From NCBI GenBank assembly GCA_020721005.1, contig DYNP01000010.1:1-41611 (forward strand): a stretch of DNA of 41,611 nt. Reading direction: 5' to 3'. Below, piece after piece: positions 8,281 through 18,627 of the stretch. The notes beneath the pieces were generated by a model. It did not search any database. It had not been told where the DNA came from and saw only the letters and a list, made by a program, of their open reading frames with translations. The position numbers and the translations under genes were made by a program. The stretch comes from Thiomargarita sp. (GTDB lineage: Bacteria; Pseudomonadota; Gammaproteobacteria; Beggiatoales; Beggiatoaceae). Within the stretch, counting starts at the first letter, position 1; each line of letters begins with the position of its first letter.

Positions 8281-9981
8281 ATGGAAACACACCGCACCGA
8301 TTTCAACACTGCCATTGACTGTTACAATCTTGGCAATCAATTGCGAGAACAAGGACACACTGCCCAAGCCATCGCTTACTATCAACAAGCCATCGCCCTA
8401 AATCCTTATCTTCTCGCCGCTTACAATAACTTGGGCAGTTTGTTGGGCAATGACCCGCAAACCATTCCCCAAGCCATCCATTACTTGGAAACCCTCCTCA
8501 ATCTCGATCCGACTTACACCAAAGCCCTGCATAATCTCGCCAGAATCTATCTCAATCACGAACAACTGACCTCGGCTTTTAACTGTTACCAACAAGCCCT
8601 GCTGATTTTACCCAATGATTCTAAACTTTACAACAGTCTGGGCTACATTCTCACTGAACAAGCCCGTCTCGACCAAGCGATTCCCTATTTCAAAAAAGCC
8701 TTAACGCTCACCCCAACTTCAGTCATCACGCACAACAATCTGCTGATGGCCCTACATTATACAGATTATCCTCAATCCACACTGTTCAAAGAATATCAAC
8801 AATTTGACAAACAACATGCCCTGCCCCTGGCCCCCCTGATCAAACCTCACACCAATTCCCCCGATCCCCAACGTCGCCTTAAAATTGCCTACCTGTCTCC
8901 CGACTTTCGCCGACATGCCATCGCTTACTTTATCAAAGCCATACTTGCTCATCACAATCACCAACATTTTGAACTGTTCTGTTACTACAACCATCCAGAC
9001 TCAGACGACTTCACCCAAGAAATTCAAACCTATGCTGACCACTGGATCAACTGTTATTCCCTCTCTGACCAAGACCTGGTCCAACACCTTAGAGACCAAC
9101 GCATAGACCTGCTCATTGACCTTGCTGGTCACGGTGCTGGCAACCGTTCCCTTATCTTCGCCCAAAAACCGGCCCCCTTACAAATTGCTTACCTCGGCTA
9201 TTCCAATACCACCGGTCTCACAGCCATGGATTCTCGCATCACCGACGAACACACCGATCCCAGTGACCCTGCAGTAGATGCCCTCAGTTCCGAAACTCTG
9301 ATCCGCTTACCCAATACCTACTTCTGCTATTCTCCCCCTAAAGAATTTGTTCCCATTCAACCCCAACTGCCCTGTCAACACCAAAACCACCTTACCTTTG
9401 GCTCCTTCAACAACTATCCCAAACTCAGCCCCCAAATTCTCCACATCTGGGCCCAACTGCTCCAACAACTTCCAACAGCCAAACTGCTGATCAAAGCCAA
9501 ACAACTGGCTGATTTACAAACCAAAACTGCCCTCCTCCATCACTTTGCCCGCTTCAATCTCCCTCCGGAACGATTGATTCTCATCCCCTCATTTATACCC
9601 TCCACCATAGACAACCTAAAAACCTACTCAATGGTCGACATCGCCTTAGACAGCTATCCTTATAACGGTGCCACTACCACCTGTGAAAGCCTATGGATGG
9701 GCATCCCAGTCATCACCCTGGTTGGCGAAAGGCATGTATCCAGAATGGGACTCAGCCTGCTCTCCACCCTCAAACTCCCCCAACTCATCGCTCATTCTCC
9801 CGCAGAATACATTCAAATCGCCAAACAATTGGCCTTGGACTTTAGCACCTTACAAACTTTACGCACCACTCTGAGAACCAACCTCCAAAACAGTCCCATC
9901 ATGGACGCCTCCACCACCACCCAACAATTGGAACACACTTATCAAACCCTCTGGCAACAGTGGTGTGCCTCCCATTCCTAA
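8281..9981 (+). CDS. TPR-containing O-GlcNAc transferase-like (GT41) glycosyltransferase
   Basis: 566 residues. About four tetratricopeptide repeats lie at residues 10-150. A GT41 (OGT/SPINDLY) catalytic region runs from RRLKIAYLSPDFRRH (198-212) to the C-terminus. His212 and Lys381 (in GSFNNYPKLSP) sit where human OGT has His498 and Lys842, both important for catalysis and UDP-sugar binding. The nucleotide-binding block DIALDSYPYNGATTTCES (453-470) and the following MGIPVITLVG are well conserved. The family adds sugars to Ser/Thr of proteins, usually in the cytoplasm; the real sugar and targets here are unknown. No signal peptide or membrane segment. The start is ATG 8281, without an obvious Shine-Dalgarno. 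It lies 33 bp upstream of a larger homologue in the same direction, so the two are probably cotranscribed. Full-length and intact. Confidence 0.88.
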   Translation: METHRTDFNTAIDCYNLGNQLREQGHTAQAIAYYQQAIALNPYLLAAYNNLGSLLGNDPQTIPQAIHYLETLLNLDPTYTKALHNLARIYLNHEQLTSAFNCYQQALLILPNDSKLYNSLGYILTEQARLDQAIPYFKKALTLTPTSVITHNNLLMALHYTDYPQSTLFKEYQQFDKQHALPLAPLIKPHTNSPDPQRRLKIAYLSPDFRRHAIAYFIKAILAHHNHQHFELFCYYNHPDSDDFTQEIQTYADHWINCYSLSDQDLVQHLRDQRIDLLIDLAGHGAGNRSLIFAQKPAPLQIAYLGYSNTTGLTAMDSRITDEHTDPSDPAVDALSSETLIRLPNTYFCYSPPKEFVPIQPQLPCQHQNHLTFGSFNNYPKLSPQILHIWAQLLQQLPTAKLLIKAKQLADLQTKTALLHHFARFNLPPERLILIPSFIPSTIDNLKTYSMVDIALDSYPYNGATTTCESLWMGIPVITLVGERHVSRMGLSLLSTLKLPQLIAHSPAEYIQIAKQLALDFSTLQTLRTTLRTNLQNSPIMDASTTTQQLEHTYQTLWQQWCASHS

Positions 9982-10014
9982 TTCTCTTCCCCTCACCGAA
10001 ACCATTCAAAGCCC

Positions 10015-13000
10015 ATGTCTGACTCCATCTTTAACCCTCTACAACTTGCTGTCACCTACCATCAAACTGGACAACTGCAACAAGCCAAAACCCTGTATCA
10101 ACAAATCCTAACCGAAGACCCGGAACATGGCAATGCCCTACACTTATTGGGACTCATTCTTTACGAGGAACAAGATTATTCACAAGCCTATACATTAATC
10201 ACCAAAGCCATCCAATTATCTCCCGACATTGCCGACTACTATAACAATTTGGGACTGGTTTTACTCGCCCAACAACAACCCACCGAAGCCATTGCCGCCC
10301 TGCAAAAAGCCATCAGCTTACAACCCGACCATGCCCGTGCCTACCATAATCTAGGTGACGCCTTTTATGCCCTGTGGGATCGGGAACAAGCCCTGCGTTG
10401 CTATCGAAAATCCTTGGAACTCAACCCCAATTTATTCAAAGTTCACAATAACTTAGGCAATACCCTGGCTGATCAGGGATATTTGGAAGAAGCCATCGTT
10501 CACTACCGAAAAGCCTTGCAACTGAAACCCGATTTCGTCGAAGCCTATGACAACTTGGGCATAGCTTTATCCCAACAAAAACAGTTCAAGCAAGCCCTGG
10601 AAGTCTTTGAACAAGCCCTGGCTTTGCGACCCGATCACGTGGACCTTTACAACAGCACCGCCATCGTGCTTAAAGAGCTTGGACAGTATGATAAAGCCCA
10701 AGAATATCTGCAAAAAGCCCTGGCCCTTGATCCCCAATACCCCCTGGCTTACAATACCTTAGGTGACATTGCCCGAGAACAAGGACAATTTGCCGAAGCC
10801 ATTTTCCATTACCGACGCGCTTTAGAACACTGCCCAGTTTCACAATCCCCCATAATTTACAATAAGTTAGGAGTTACCTTTGATGCCCAAGGCAATCCCT
10901 TTGAAGCCATTCCCTGCTTTGAACAAGCCCTGTCCATAGACCCGCAACACCCCCTGGCCAGCAACAATTTAGGCATGGCTCTCCAAGGCGTGGGTCAAAT
11001 AGAAAAGTCCCTCTTTCACCTGCAAAAAGCCACCGAATTCAACTCCAGAATGGCCACTGCCTACAGCAATTACCTCTTGATTTCCCATTACTTACCCAAC
11101 CCAGACCCCACCACTTTGCGCCTGGAGCACGAACAATTCACCACAAAATATTTTCCATTTGCCCCTCAATCCTCATTCCCTAACACTCCCAATCCTCATC
11201 GCAAACTCAAAATTGGCTATGTATCGGGAGATTTTGCTCGACATTCCGTTACTTACTTCATAGAACCCATTCTCAATCATCACTCCCCCCAATTTGAAGT
11301 GTTTTGCTACTACAACAACTCCAAAGCCGATGAAGTCACCCTTCGTCTACGAGACCGGGATCCAACCCATTTTTTTCAATCTTATTACCTAAGCGATGAA
11401 AAATTTGTGGAACTGATTCAACAACATGGCATCGACATCCTGGTGGACCTCTCCGGTCACACTGCCCAAAATCGCTTACTATTTTTCGCCCGCAAACCTG
11501 CCCCCATTCAAATCACCTACCTTGGCTATCCAGACACCACTGGATTAACTGCCATCGATTACCGACTCACCGACTATTACACCGATCCAGAAGGCAGCGA
11601 ACAATGGAGCACGGAACAAATGCTCCGTTTTTCAAGAAGTTATTTCTGTTACCGTCCCTATGACCAGGCGCCTCCGGTCAACCCCCTGCCTGCTCTGCAA
11701 AATGGCTATATCACCTTTGGCTCATTTAACAATTATGCCAAACTCAATCCTGACATATTGAAACTGTGGGCAGAAATATTGCATAGCATTCCCACAGCCA
11801 AATTGCTGCTGAAAACCAAAAATCTCAATGACCCCAAGCTCCAACAACAATTGACTGCCCAATTTGAAGAGTGGGGCATCGCGGCTGACCGCTTGATTTT
11901 AAACAACTTTATTCGTGCCACTGAAGACCATTTGACCCACTATCATCAAGTGGACATCGCCTTGGACACTTATCCCTACAATGGCGCCACTACCACTTGT
12001 GAAGCCCTGTGGATGGGAGTCCCAGTCATCACTTTGGTTGGACAAACTCATATTTCTCGTATGGGACTCAGTGTTCTCTCAGCTGCCAATTTACCAGATT
12101 GGATCACTTATTCTCCAGAAGACTATGTACAACTCGCTCAGCAACGGGCTGGAGACTTGGATAAATTACAAAAACTACGTTCTCATTTGCGTCAATACCT
12201 GCAAAATTCCCCACTCTTAGACGCCTGTGACTGCACGCATCAACTGGAGAATTTATATCGACAAGCCTGGCAACAATGGTGTGCCACTCAACAGGCTGCA
12301 ACTCCACTGTTTCCCGCTTCGGAATTCTCTTTACCCGGTCATGCCGGCCTACAATTGGCAGTTCAACACTATCAACATGAAGAGCATGAGAAAGCCAAAC
12401 AACTCTGCCAACAAATCTTACTCAATTCCCCGGAACATCCGGAAGCTTTACACCTATTGGGACTGATCAATTATCAATTGCAAAACTATGCGGAAGGTAT
12501 TGATTTATTAAAGAAAGTGGCTGAACGACATCCTAAAATTCCCTATATTCATACCAACTTGGGCATTATGCTCGGTCAACGGGGACAATCTAAGGAAGCC
12601 AGGGCCTGTTATCAAAAAGCGATTAGCACCAATTCCCGCGACAGTTTAGCCCACAATAATTTGGGAGTGGAACTTTATCATCAAGGTAAAATCAATGAGG
12701 GAATTCGTCACTTAAGACAAGCCCTCATACTCAATTCTCAAGACGTGATGGCTCACAGTAACCTATTGATGATGTTGAATTATGTATTGGAAGATCCACG
12801 ATTACTATTTTTGGAACACCAACGTTTTAACACTCAACAAGCCGCAACGTTGAACCCACGATCATCACTGACATTCACGCATGCCAAGCGCCCCGATCGG
12901 CCCCTAAAAATTGGCTATGTATCTTCAGACCTTAGATTTCATGTGGTGGCTCATTTTATGGAAGCCATCTTAGCTCATCACGATCATGAGCAATTCAAAA

Positions 13001-13998
13001 TCACTTGTTACTTCAATCAAACAGTTGAAGATGAAATCAGCCTACGGTTCAAAAGTTATGTGGATCAATGGGTTAACTGTGCTTTCTTATCCGATAAGGA
13101 CCTGGCGCAACAGATCCAAGTTGACGAAATTGACATTTTAGTGGACCTCAATGGACACAGTGCCAAAAATCGCCTGTTAATCTTTGCCCAGCAATCAGCC
13201 CCGCTCCAAATAACTTATTTAGGCTATCCCAATACCATCGGTCTCAATACTATTCAATATCGAATGACTGATGCACATATAGATCCGCCAGGCAGCACTG
13301 AGCAATGGAATGTGGAAACTTTGGTGAGAATGCCTCACAGCTATTTTTGTTATCATCCATTACTGCATGAAGCGGCGGCGACAGTTACTGTGCCCCCTTG
13401 TCAAAACAAAGGTTATGTAACTTTTGGGTCTTTGAACAATTATGCCAAATTGACCCCCAAAATGTTGGCTCTGTGGGCGAAAATTCTGAATAGAGTTCCT
13501 AACTCTAAGTTACTGATTAAAACCAGTAAAGTCGATGAAGACGCTGTGCAAACTGAATTGACTCGCTATTTTAAAACTTATCAAATTACCCCGGAACGTT
13601 TAATTTTTCAGGGTCAAACCCTTGCCACAGCAGATTATCTAACAATCTATCAAGAAATTGATATTACCCTAGACACTTATCCTTACAATGGTGCAACGAC
13701 CACCTGTGAAACCCTATTCATGGGGGTGCCAGTGGTCAACTTGGCTGGTAACACTCATGCCAGCCGCATGGGACTGAGCATTTTATCGACCGTGGGACTG
13801 CATGAATGGGTGGCAACCTCGCCTGATGCTTATATTGACATTGCAGTTAAATTGGCTCATGATGAAGGCAAATTGCAACAATGGCGAACCACTTTACGCC
13901 AGCAACTCCAAAATTCCCCATTGATGGATGGAATCACATTCACCCGCAACCTAGAAGCCCAATATCGACAAATTTGGGCAACTTACTGTCAACAATAA
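10015..13998 (+). CDS. Double-headed TPR-GT41 glycosyltransferase (two complete TPR+OGT modules)
   Basis: 1327 residues with the order TPR (about 7-350, roughly nine to ten repeats), GT41 catalytic domain 1 (about 397-757), TPR (about 775-915, roughly four repeats), GT41 catalytic domain 2 (about 963-1327). Both heads keep the key residues: His410 and Lys576 in head 1, His976 and Lys1145 in head 2, corresponding by alignment by eye to OGT His498 and Lys842. Both also keep YPYNGATTTCE and the SRMGLS segment. The junction near residue 755-775 is a short linker, and no stop or frameshift separates the modules, so this is one long frame rather than two genes. The neighbour at 8281 carries a third head, implying local duplication. 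ATG 10015 lies 33 bp after that gene's stop. The protein looks cytoplasmic. Function is inferred as protein O-glycosylation; the substrate is unknown. Confidence 0.88.
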   Translation: MSDSIFNPLQLAVTYHQTGQLQQAKTLYQQILTEDPEHGNALHLLGLILYEEQDYSQAYTLITKAIQLSPDIADYYNNLGLVLLAQQQPTEAIAALQKAISLQPDHARAYHNLGDAFYALWDREQALRCYRKSLELNPNLFKVHNNLGNTLADQGYLEEAIVHYRKALQLKPDFVEAYDNLGIALSQQKQFKQALEVFEQALALRPDHVDLYNSTAIVLKELGQYDKAQEYLQKALALDPQYPLAYNTLGDIAREQGQFAEAIFHYRRALEHCPVSQSPIIYNKLGVTFDAQGNPFEAIPCFEQALSIDPQHPLASNNLGMALQGVGQIEKSLFHLQKATEFNSRMATAYSNYLLISHYLPNPDPTTLRLEHEQFTTKYFPFAPQSSFPNTPNPHRKLKIGYVSGDFARHSVTYFIEPILNHHSPQFEVFCYYNNSKADEVTLRLRDRDPTHFFQSYYLSDEKFVELIQQHGIDILVDLSGHTAQNRLLFFARKPAPIQITYLGYPDTTGLTAIDYRLTDYYTDPEGSEQWSTEQMLRFSRSYFCYRPYDQAPPVNPLPALQNGYITFGSFNNYAKLNPDILKLWAEILHSIPTAKLLLKTKNLNDPKLQQQLTAQFEEWGIAADRLILNNFIRATEDHLTHYHQVDIALDTYPYNGATTTCEALWMGVPVITLVGQTHISRMGLSVLSAANLPDWITYSPEDYVQLAQQRAGDLDKLQKLRSHLRQYLQNSPLLDACDCTHQLENLYRQAWQQWCATQQAATPLFPASEFSLPGHAGLQLAVQHYQHEEHEKAKQLCQQILLNSPEHPEALHLLGLINYQLQNYAEGIDLLKKVAERHPKIPYIHTNLGIMLGQRGQSKEARACYQKAISTNSRDSLAHNNLGVELYHQGKINEGIRHLRQALILNSQDVMAHSNLLMMLNYVLEDPRLLFLEHQRFNTQQAATLNPRSSLTFTHAKRPDRPLKIGYVSSDLRFHVVAHFMEAILAHHDHEQFKITCYFNQTVEDEISLRFKSYVDQWVNCAFLSDKDLAQQIQVDEIDILVDLNGHSAKNRLLIFAQQSAPLQITYLGYPNTIGLNTIQYRMTDAHIDPPGSTEQWNVETLVRMPHSYFCYHPLLHEAAATVTVPPCQNKGYVTFGSLNNYAKLTPKMLALWAKILNRVPNSKLLIKTSKVDEDAVQTELTRYFKTYQITPERLIFQGQTLATADYLTIYQEIDITLDTYPYNGATTTCETLFMGVPVVNLAGNTHASRMGLSILSTVGLHEWVATSPDAYIDIAVKLAHDEGKLQQWRTTLRQQLQNSPLMDGITFTRNLEAQYRQIWATYCQQ

Positions 13999-14035
13999 AA
14001 AAAATGCAAACAGGTGATATAATTTCACCCTACTT

Positions 14036-14198
14036 GCGAGCGAACTGGCTAAAGCCTCCATTCCCCCCCTTAAAAAGAAGGGGGGGTTAAAAACCTCGAC
14101 TCCACGGCTAACCGGCTAAAGCCTCCACTCCCCCCCTTCTTTTCAATGGGGGGTTGGGGGGAGGTTAATGGCGGCGCGATGCAATCGCACCCTACGAG
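14036..14198. repeat. Mixed short-repeat block (decayed 28-bp family and C-rich/G-rich palindromes)
   Basis: Two inverted copies of the 28-bp family core (GGCTAAAGCCTCCATTCC, then GGCTAAAGCCTCCACTCC) occur at about 14048-14065 and 14113-14131. Each runs into a C-run/G-run palindrome (CCCCCCTT ... AAGGGGGG). A third repeat type, GGCGGCGCGATGCAATCGCACC, follows at about 14170-14191. The block separates the OGT genes from the next gene and may act as a transcript end. Confidence 0.65.
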
Positions 14199-14201
14199 AA
14201 A

Positions 14202-15116
14202 ATGTTTATGATCCATTACCTTATTTCAAAAAAACTCTGGATTTGGGTAATGGGGCTGAGTGTTGGCTTAACTGCCATTCCCAGCTCCTTTACTTTTTAT
14301 CTGATTGGACCCGCTCAAGTTTCATTGGACACTTCTATTCACCCGGCTGAAATTCTTGTGCCGGAACAATCACTAACAGTCATGACCTTAAATCTTGCTC
14401 ATGGGCGAAAAACTGCTTTTCATCAAATTTTACAAAGTCCAGCCACTATTCAAGCCAATTTGACTGAAATCGCCAATTTACTAAAAACCTACCAACCTCA
14501 TTTGGTTGGTCTCCAAGAAGCTGATGGTCCCTCGCTATGGAGTGGTCGTTTTAATCATGTCCATCATTTGGCAACTCAAGCCAACTACGCTCATTCCATC
14601 CAAGCCTTTCACGTTCAAGGTTTGGGATTGTATTATGGGACCGCCCTATTGGCTCGTTGGCCAATCACTTCTGCAACCTCTTTGAGATTTGATTATGTCC
14701 CACCGACTCCAGCCAAAGGTTTTGTAATTGCCACCTTACCTTGGGCACATTCACCCTCCCAATTTATCGATGTAATTTCGCTGCATTTGGACTTTGCCCG
14801 GCGAAATTTGCGCCAACAACAACTTCAGCAATTAATTGCATATTTGGCACCTCGGGAACATCCAGTAATTGTCATGGGGGATTTTAATTGTAACTGGTTG
14901 TCTGGAGAAACCACTTTATCTGATTTGGTAAAAGCGCTGGATTTACAGGTTTATCAACCGGAAGCACCTGATTTAAACACTTTTCCCGCCCATAATCCAA
15001 AGCAACGCATTGATTGGATTTTAGTTTCTCATGAATTTCAATTTACAAATTATCAAGTTTTAAATGAAGTGGTGTCTGATCACAGTGCCGTGATTGCCAC
15101 CTTAAAAGGTTATTAA
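14202..15116 (+). CDS. Endonuclease/exonuclease/phosphatase-family protein, exported or membrane-anchored
   Basis: 304 residues with the classical EEP metal-dependent phosphoesterase motifs in order: TLNLAHG near 62-68, LQEADG near 105-110, SLHLDFA near 194-200, MGDFNCNW near 226-233, QRIDWILVS near 269-277 and SDHSAV near 291-296. The acidic and histidine residues for the Mg-dependent active site are all present. A hydrophobic N-terminal segment (about residues 12-34) suggests a signal anchor or signal peptide, so the enzyme would face the periplasm. Substrate is not predictable from sequence: the family includes DNases, sphingomyelinases and phosphoinositide phosphatases. Start ATG 14202 or the ATG two codons later; neither has a clear Shine-Dalgarno. 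Confidence 0.75.
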   Translation: MFMIHYLISKKLWIWVMGLSVGLTAIPSSFTFYLIGPAQVSLDTSIHPAEILVPEQSLTVMTLNLAHGRKTAFHQILQSPATIQANLTEIANLLKTYQPHLVGLQEADGPSLWSGRFNHVHHLATQANYAHSIQAFHVQGLGLYYGTALLARWPITSATSLRFDYVPPTPAKGFVIATLPWAHSPSQFIDVISLHLDFARRNLRQQQLQQLIAYLAPREHPVIVMGDFNCNWLSGETTLSDLVKALDLQVYQPEAPDLNTFPAHNPKQRIDWILVSHEFQFTNYQVLNEVVSDHSAVIATLKGY

Positions 15117-15133
15117 TTTTGCTTCAGTGTAGT

Positions 15134-15181
15134 AAAGTGACATAGCCAATGCACCATAAAATAGTTTATTAAGTCAAAAAT
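15134..15181. repeat. Left 48-bp direct repeat flanking the MITE
   Basis: This stretch, beginning AAAGTGACATAGCCAATGCA, recurs without mismatch at 15472-15519, and homology extends a little further upstream (ATTTTGCTTCAGTG) with a small indel. The two copies bracket the inverted-repeat element 15185-15444. Confidence 0.9.
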
Positions 15182-15184
15182 TTT

Positions 15185-15444
15185 CTCGTTCCCAAGTGCC
15201 ACTTGGGAATGCAGTCTTGACCGCGCCGCGGTCAGTTATTCATCAGTCTACCCGTCTTTATAGCCAGGAATTAGCCCCTGTTATCGTGTAAATAAGGGCA
15301 ACCAGTTAATGGTAGTGCAGGTTGAAAAATAGGGGACTTGATTTTCATAGAGTTGGTAACGACCGTGTTTCCTTGTTCCTGTTTTTATTCGTACAGACCG
15401 CGACGCGGTCAAGACTGCATTCCCAAGTGGCACTTGGGAACGAG
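15185..15444. mobile_element. MITE-like element with 49-bp terminal inverted repeats
   Basis: Terminal inverted repeats of 49 bp (15185-15233 and 15396-15444) match at 48 positions. Each arm itself contains two palindromes: CCCAAGTG-C-CACTTGGG, and GACCGCG with CGCGGTC around one base. The 162-bp interior has no intact gene. On the minus strand it encodes a short stretch (YENQVPYFSTCTTINWLPLF) that resembles the N-terminus of IS200/RAYT-type Y1 transposases before a stop, so it may be a transposase remnant. The element is flanked by 48-bp direct repeats, far longer than a normal target-site duplication. It sits in the spacer upstream of obg. An open frame on the minus strand at 15281-15487 runs through the repeats and is not considered a gene. 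Confidence 0.75.
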
Positions 15445-15471
15445 GTAACGAGGTAAATTTTGCTTCAGTGC

Positions 15472-16541
<1,070 letters not shown>

Positions 16542-16605
16542 CAAACAAGACAGTTTTTTATAAATTACACAGGCAATTATTTCAACACACTGGGATTTTA
16601 TTGTT

Positions 16606-17205
16606 ATGGAACAGTCAGTTAGAATTCTTGAGGAACACACTTGTTATGAAGGTTTTTTCAAGTTGGTTCGATATCGTTTGCAACATGCTCTTTTTAAAGG
16701 GGGCTGGAGTGCTGAATTGATTCGGGAGGTGTTGGAGCGAGGTCAGGCAGCTGCGGTATTACCTTATGATCCCAAACGAGATGAAGTCATTCTTATTGAG
16801 CAATTTCGACCCGGGGCGTTATCCGATGCAAATGGGGCATGGTTATGGGAAATTGTAGCCGGCATTGTGGAGCCGGGTGAGTCTCCGCAAGAGGTGGCGG
16901 AACGAGAGGCGCTGGAAGAAATGGGAGAGGCGGTGACAAATCTCATGCATATTTGTACTTTTTTTGTAAGTCCCGGCAGCACTACAGAGACGACTGCTTT
17001 ATTTTGTGGACAGGTGAATGCTGAACGGGTGGGGGGGATTCATGGGGTAGCCAGTGAATATGAGGATATTCAGGTACATGTGTTGCCTTTTCCTAAGGCT
17101 TTGGCATGGATTGCAGAGGGAAAGATTCGTTTTGCGCCTGCAATTATTGCGTTGCAATGGTTGGCGTTGCACAAGCAGGAGGTGCTTGAAAACTGGGGAA
17201 ATTAG
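16606..17205 (+). CDS. nudF: ADP-ribose pyrophosphatase (Nudix)
   Basis: Hydrolyses ADP-ribose and related nucleoside diphosphate sugars to AMP plus ribose 5-phosphate. 199 residues. The Nudix box fits G-x5-E-x7-REUxEExGU at about 86-108 (GIVEPGESPQEVAERE and then ALEEMG). The N-terminal part (GFFKLVRYRLQHALF, RGQAAAVLPYD) matches the dimerisation domain of NudF rather than of small MutT proteins, and the FVSPGSTTETTALFCG segment after the box is typical of the ADPRase subgroup. It follows obg by 64 bp and is probably cotranscribed. It converges with the regulator gene on the other strand, 51 bp away. Confidence 0.9.
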   Translation: MEQSVRILEEHTCYEGFFKLVRYRLQHALFKGGWSAELIREVLERGQAAAVLPYDPKRDEVILIEQFRPGALSDANGAWLWEIVAGIVEPGESPQEVAEREALEEMGEAVTNLMHICTFFVSPGSTTETTALFCGQVNAERVGGIHGVASEYEDIQVHVLPFPKALAWIAEGKIRFAPAIIALQWLALHKQEVLENWGN

Positions 17206-17256
17206 TTTTAGAGCACGGAGTAAAAATTGTGTAATGTCACTTTTAACAGTGAATTG

Positions 17257-18627
17257 TTATTTAAGTCCCAGTTTTTTCAATTTTCGCCATAAAGAGACCC
17301 GATCCATTCCCAACAGATGGGCGGCTTGGGTTTTATTTCCCTCCACTTTTTGCAATACCCATTGTACATAGGCGGCTTCTTGCTCTTCCAGGGATCGAAT
17401 TTTGCCTTGATCTTCATAGCGAAAAATGGCAATTGGTGAGTCCCGCAGGTCTTCCGGTAAATGGGCAACTTCTATAATTTCCCCAGAAACCAAGGCGACA
17501 CCGCGAGCAATTAGGTTTTCTAATTCTCTGATATTTCCAGGAAAATCATATTGTTGTAAGAGTTCCAAGGCTTGTTTGGAAATGTCATGGACTGGTTTTT
17601 TCATCAGTTGCGCATATTTGTTGAGAAAGTAAAAGCTCAATAGAGGAATGTCACTTCTTCGGGCAGCCAGAGGGGGCAAGCGCAATTCAACGACTTTGAG
17701 ACGAAAATACAGGTCTTGACGAAATTGTCCTTGGGAGATTGCTTCTTGGGGATTGCGATTGGTGGCGGCAATGAAACGCACATCAATGGGAATTGTTTGA
17801 GTTGCACCTAAACGCAGCACTTCTTTTTCTTGAAGCACGCGCAGTAATTTAACTTGCATGGTTGGCGTCATTTCTGTGACTTCATCTAAAAATAGGGTGC
17901 CTTGATTGGCAGTTTCAATAAGTCCCACTTTACCAGTGACTGCTCCAGTAAACGCAGCTTTTTCGTGGCCAAACAGTTCGTTAGCCAATAATTCTTCTTG
18001 AAATGCTCCACAGTTGAGACCTACAAATGGCCCATTGACCCGATGACTGTGGGCATGAATGTAGCGAGCCAATAATTCTTTTCCAGTTCCACTTTCCCCC
18101 GTGATCAATATTGCACAATCAGTGGGTGCAATGTGTTTTGCCATGTCCAATAGTTTTAATAAAGTTGGGTCTTGGGTGATGAATCGGGAATGGTCTAAGT
18201 AATTTTCCACTTGATTTTTTAGAGCTCGATTCTCTTGTTTCAAATGCACTTTGGCCAGGGCTTCTTTGACGATATGGCGCACTTCTTCTAAGCGGAAGGG
18301 TTTGGCCAGGTAATAGAAGGCGCCTTGACGCATTGCAGTGACTGCAGATTCCAGCGTGGCATAACCTGTGATGAAAATAACTTCGGTGTCTGGATATAAT
18401 TCCCGACATCGGGCCAGAATTTGCATGCCATCTACTTTTTCCATGCGTAAGTCAGTTAGGACCACATCTACCGGATGTTCTTCGAGTAATTTCAAGGCGT
18501 TAATGCCACTTTGGGTGGATAACACTTCGTAGCCTTCTTTTTGGAGAACGTGGACCAGATTGCGCAGTGCAATTCGTTCATCATCAACCACCAAAATTTT
18601 ATCTTTGGGAATTGGCATGGTGCTCAT
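17257..18627 (-). CDS. Sigma-54-type (NtrC/AtoC-family) response regulator with altered GAFTGA loop
   Basis: 456 residues: receiver domain with Asp59 (VVLTDLRM), AAA+ domain with Walker A GESGTGKE (177-184) and Walker B GTLFLDEV, the R-finger region QDLYFRL, and a C-terminal Fis-type helix-turn-helix (GNKTQAAHLLGMDRVSLWRK). The loop that contacts sigma-54 is normally GAFTGA; here it reads AAFTGA at 224-229 (codons GCT GCG TTT ACT GGA GCA). The rest of the loop and its Glu are intact. The ATG overlaps the stop of the upstream kinase gene by four bases, so the two form a two-component operon. Its targets are probably the divergent genes at 20389-23041; a palindrome at 20141-20157 is a candidate binding site. 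Confidence 0.9.
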   Translation of the reverse strand: MSTMPIPKDKILVVDDERIALRNLVHVLQKEGYEVLSTQSGINALKLLEEHPVDVVLTDLRMEKVDGMQILARCRELYPDTEVIFITGYATLESAVTAMRQGAFYYLAKPFRLEEVRHIVKEALAKVHLKQENRALKNQVENYLDHSRFITQDPTLLKLLDMAKHIAPTDCAILITGESGTGKELLARYIHAHSHRVNGPFVGLNCGAFQEELLANELFGHEKAAFTGAVTGKVGLIETANQGTLFLDEVTEMTPTMQVKLLRVLQEKEVLRLGATQTIPIDVRFIAATNRNPQEAISQGQFRQDLYFRLKVVELRLPPLAARRSDIPLLSFYFLNKYAQLMKKPVHDISKQALELLQQYDFPGNIRELENLIARGVALVSGEIIEVAHLPEDLRDSPIAIFRYEDQGKIRSLEEQEAAYVQWVLQKVEGNKTQAAHLLGMDRVSLWRKLKKLGLK

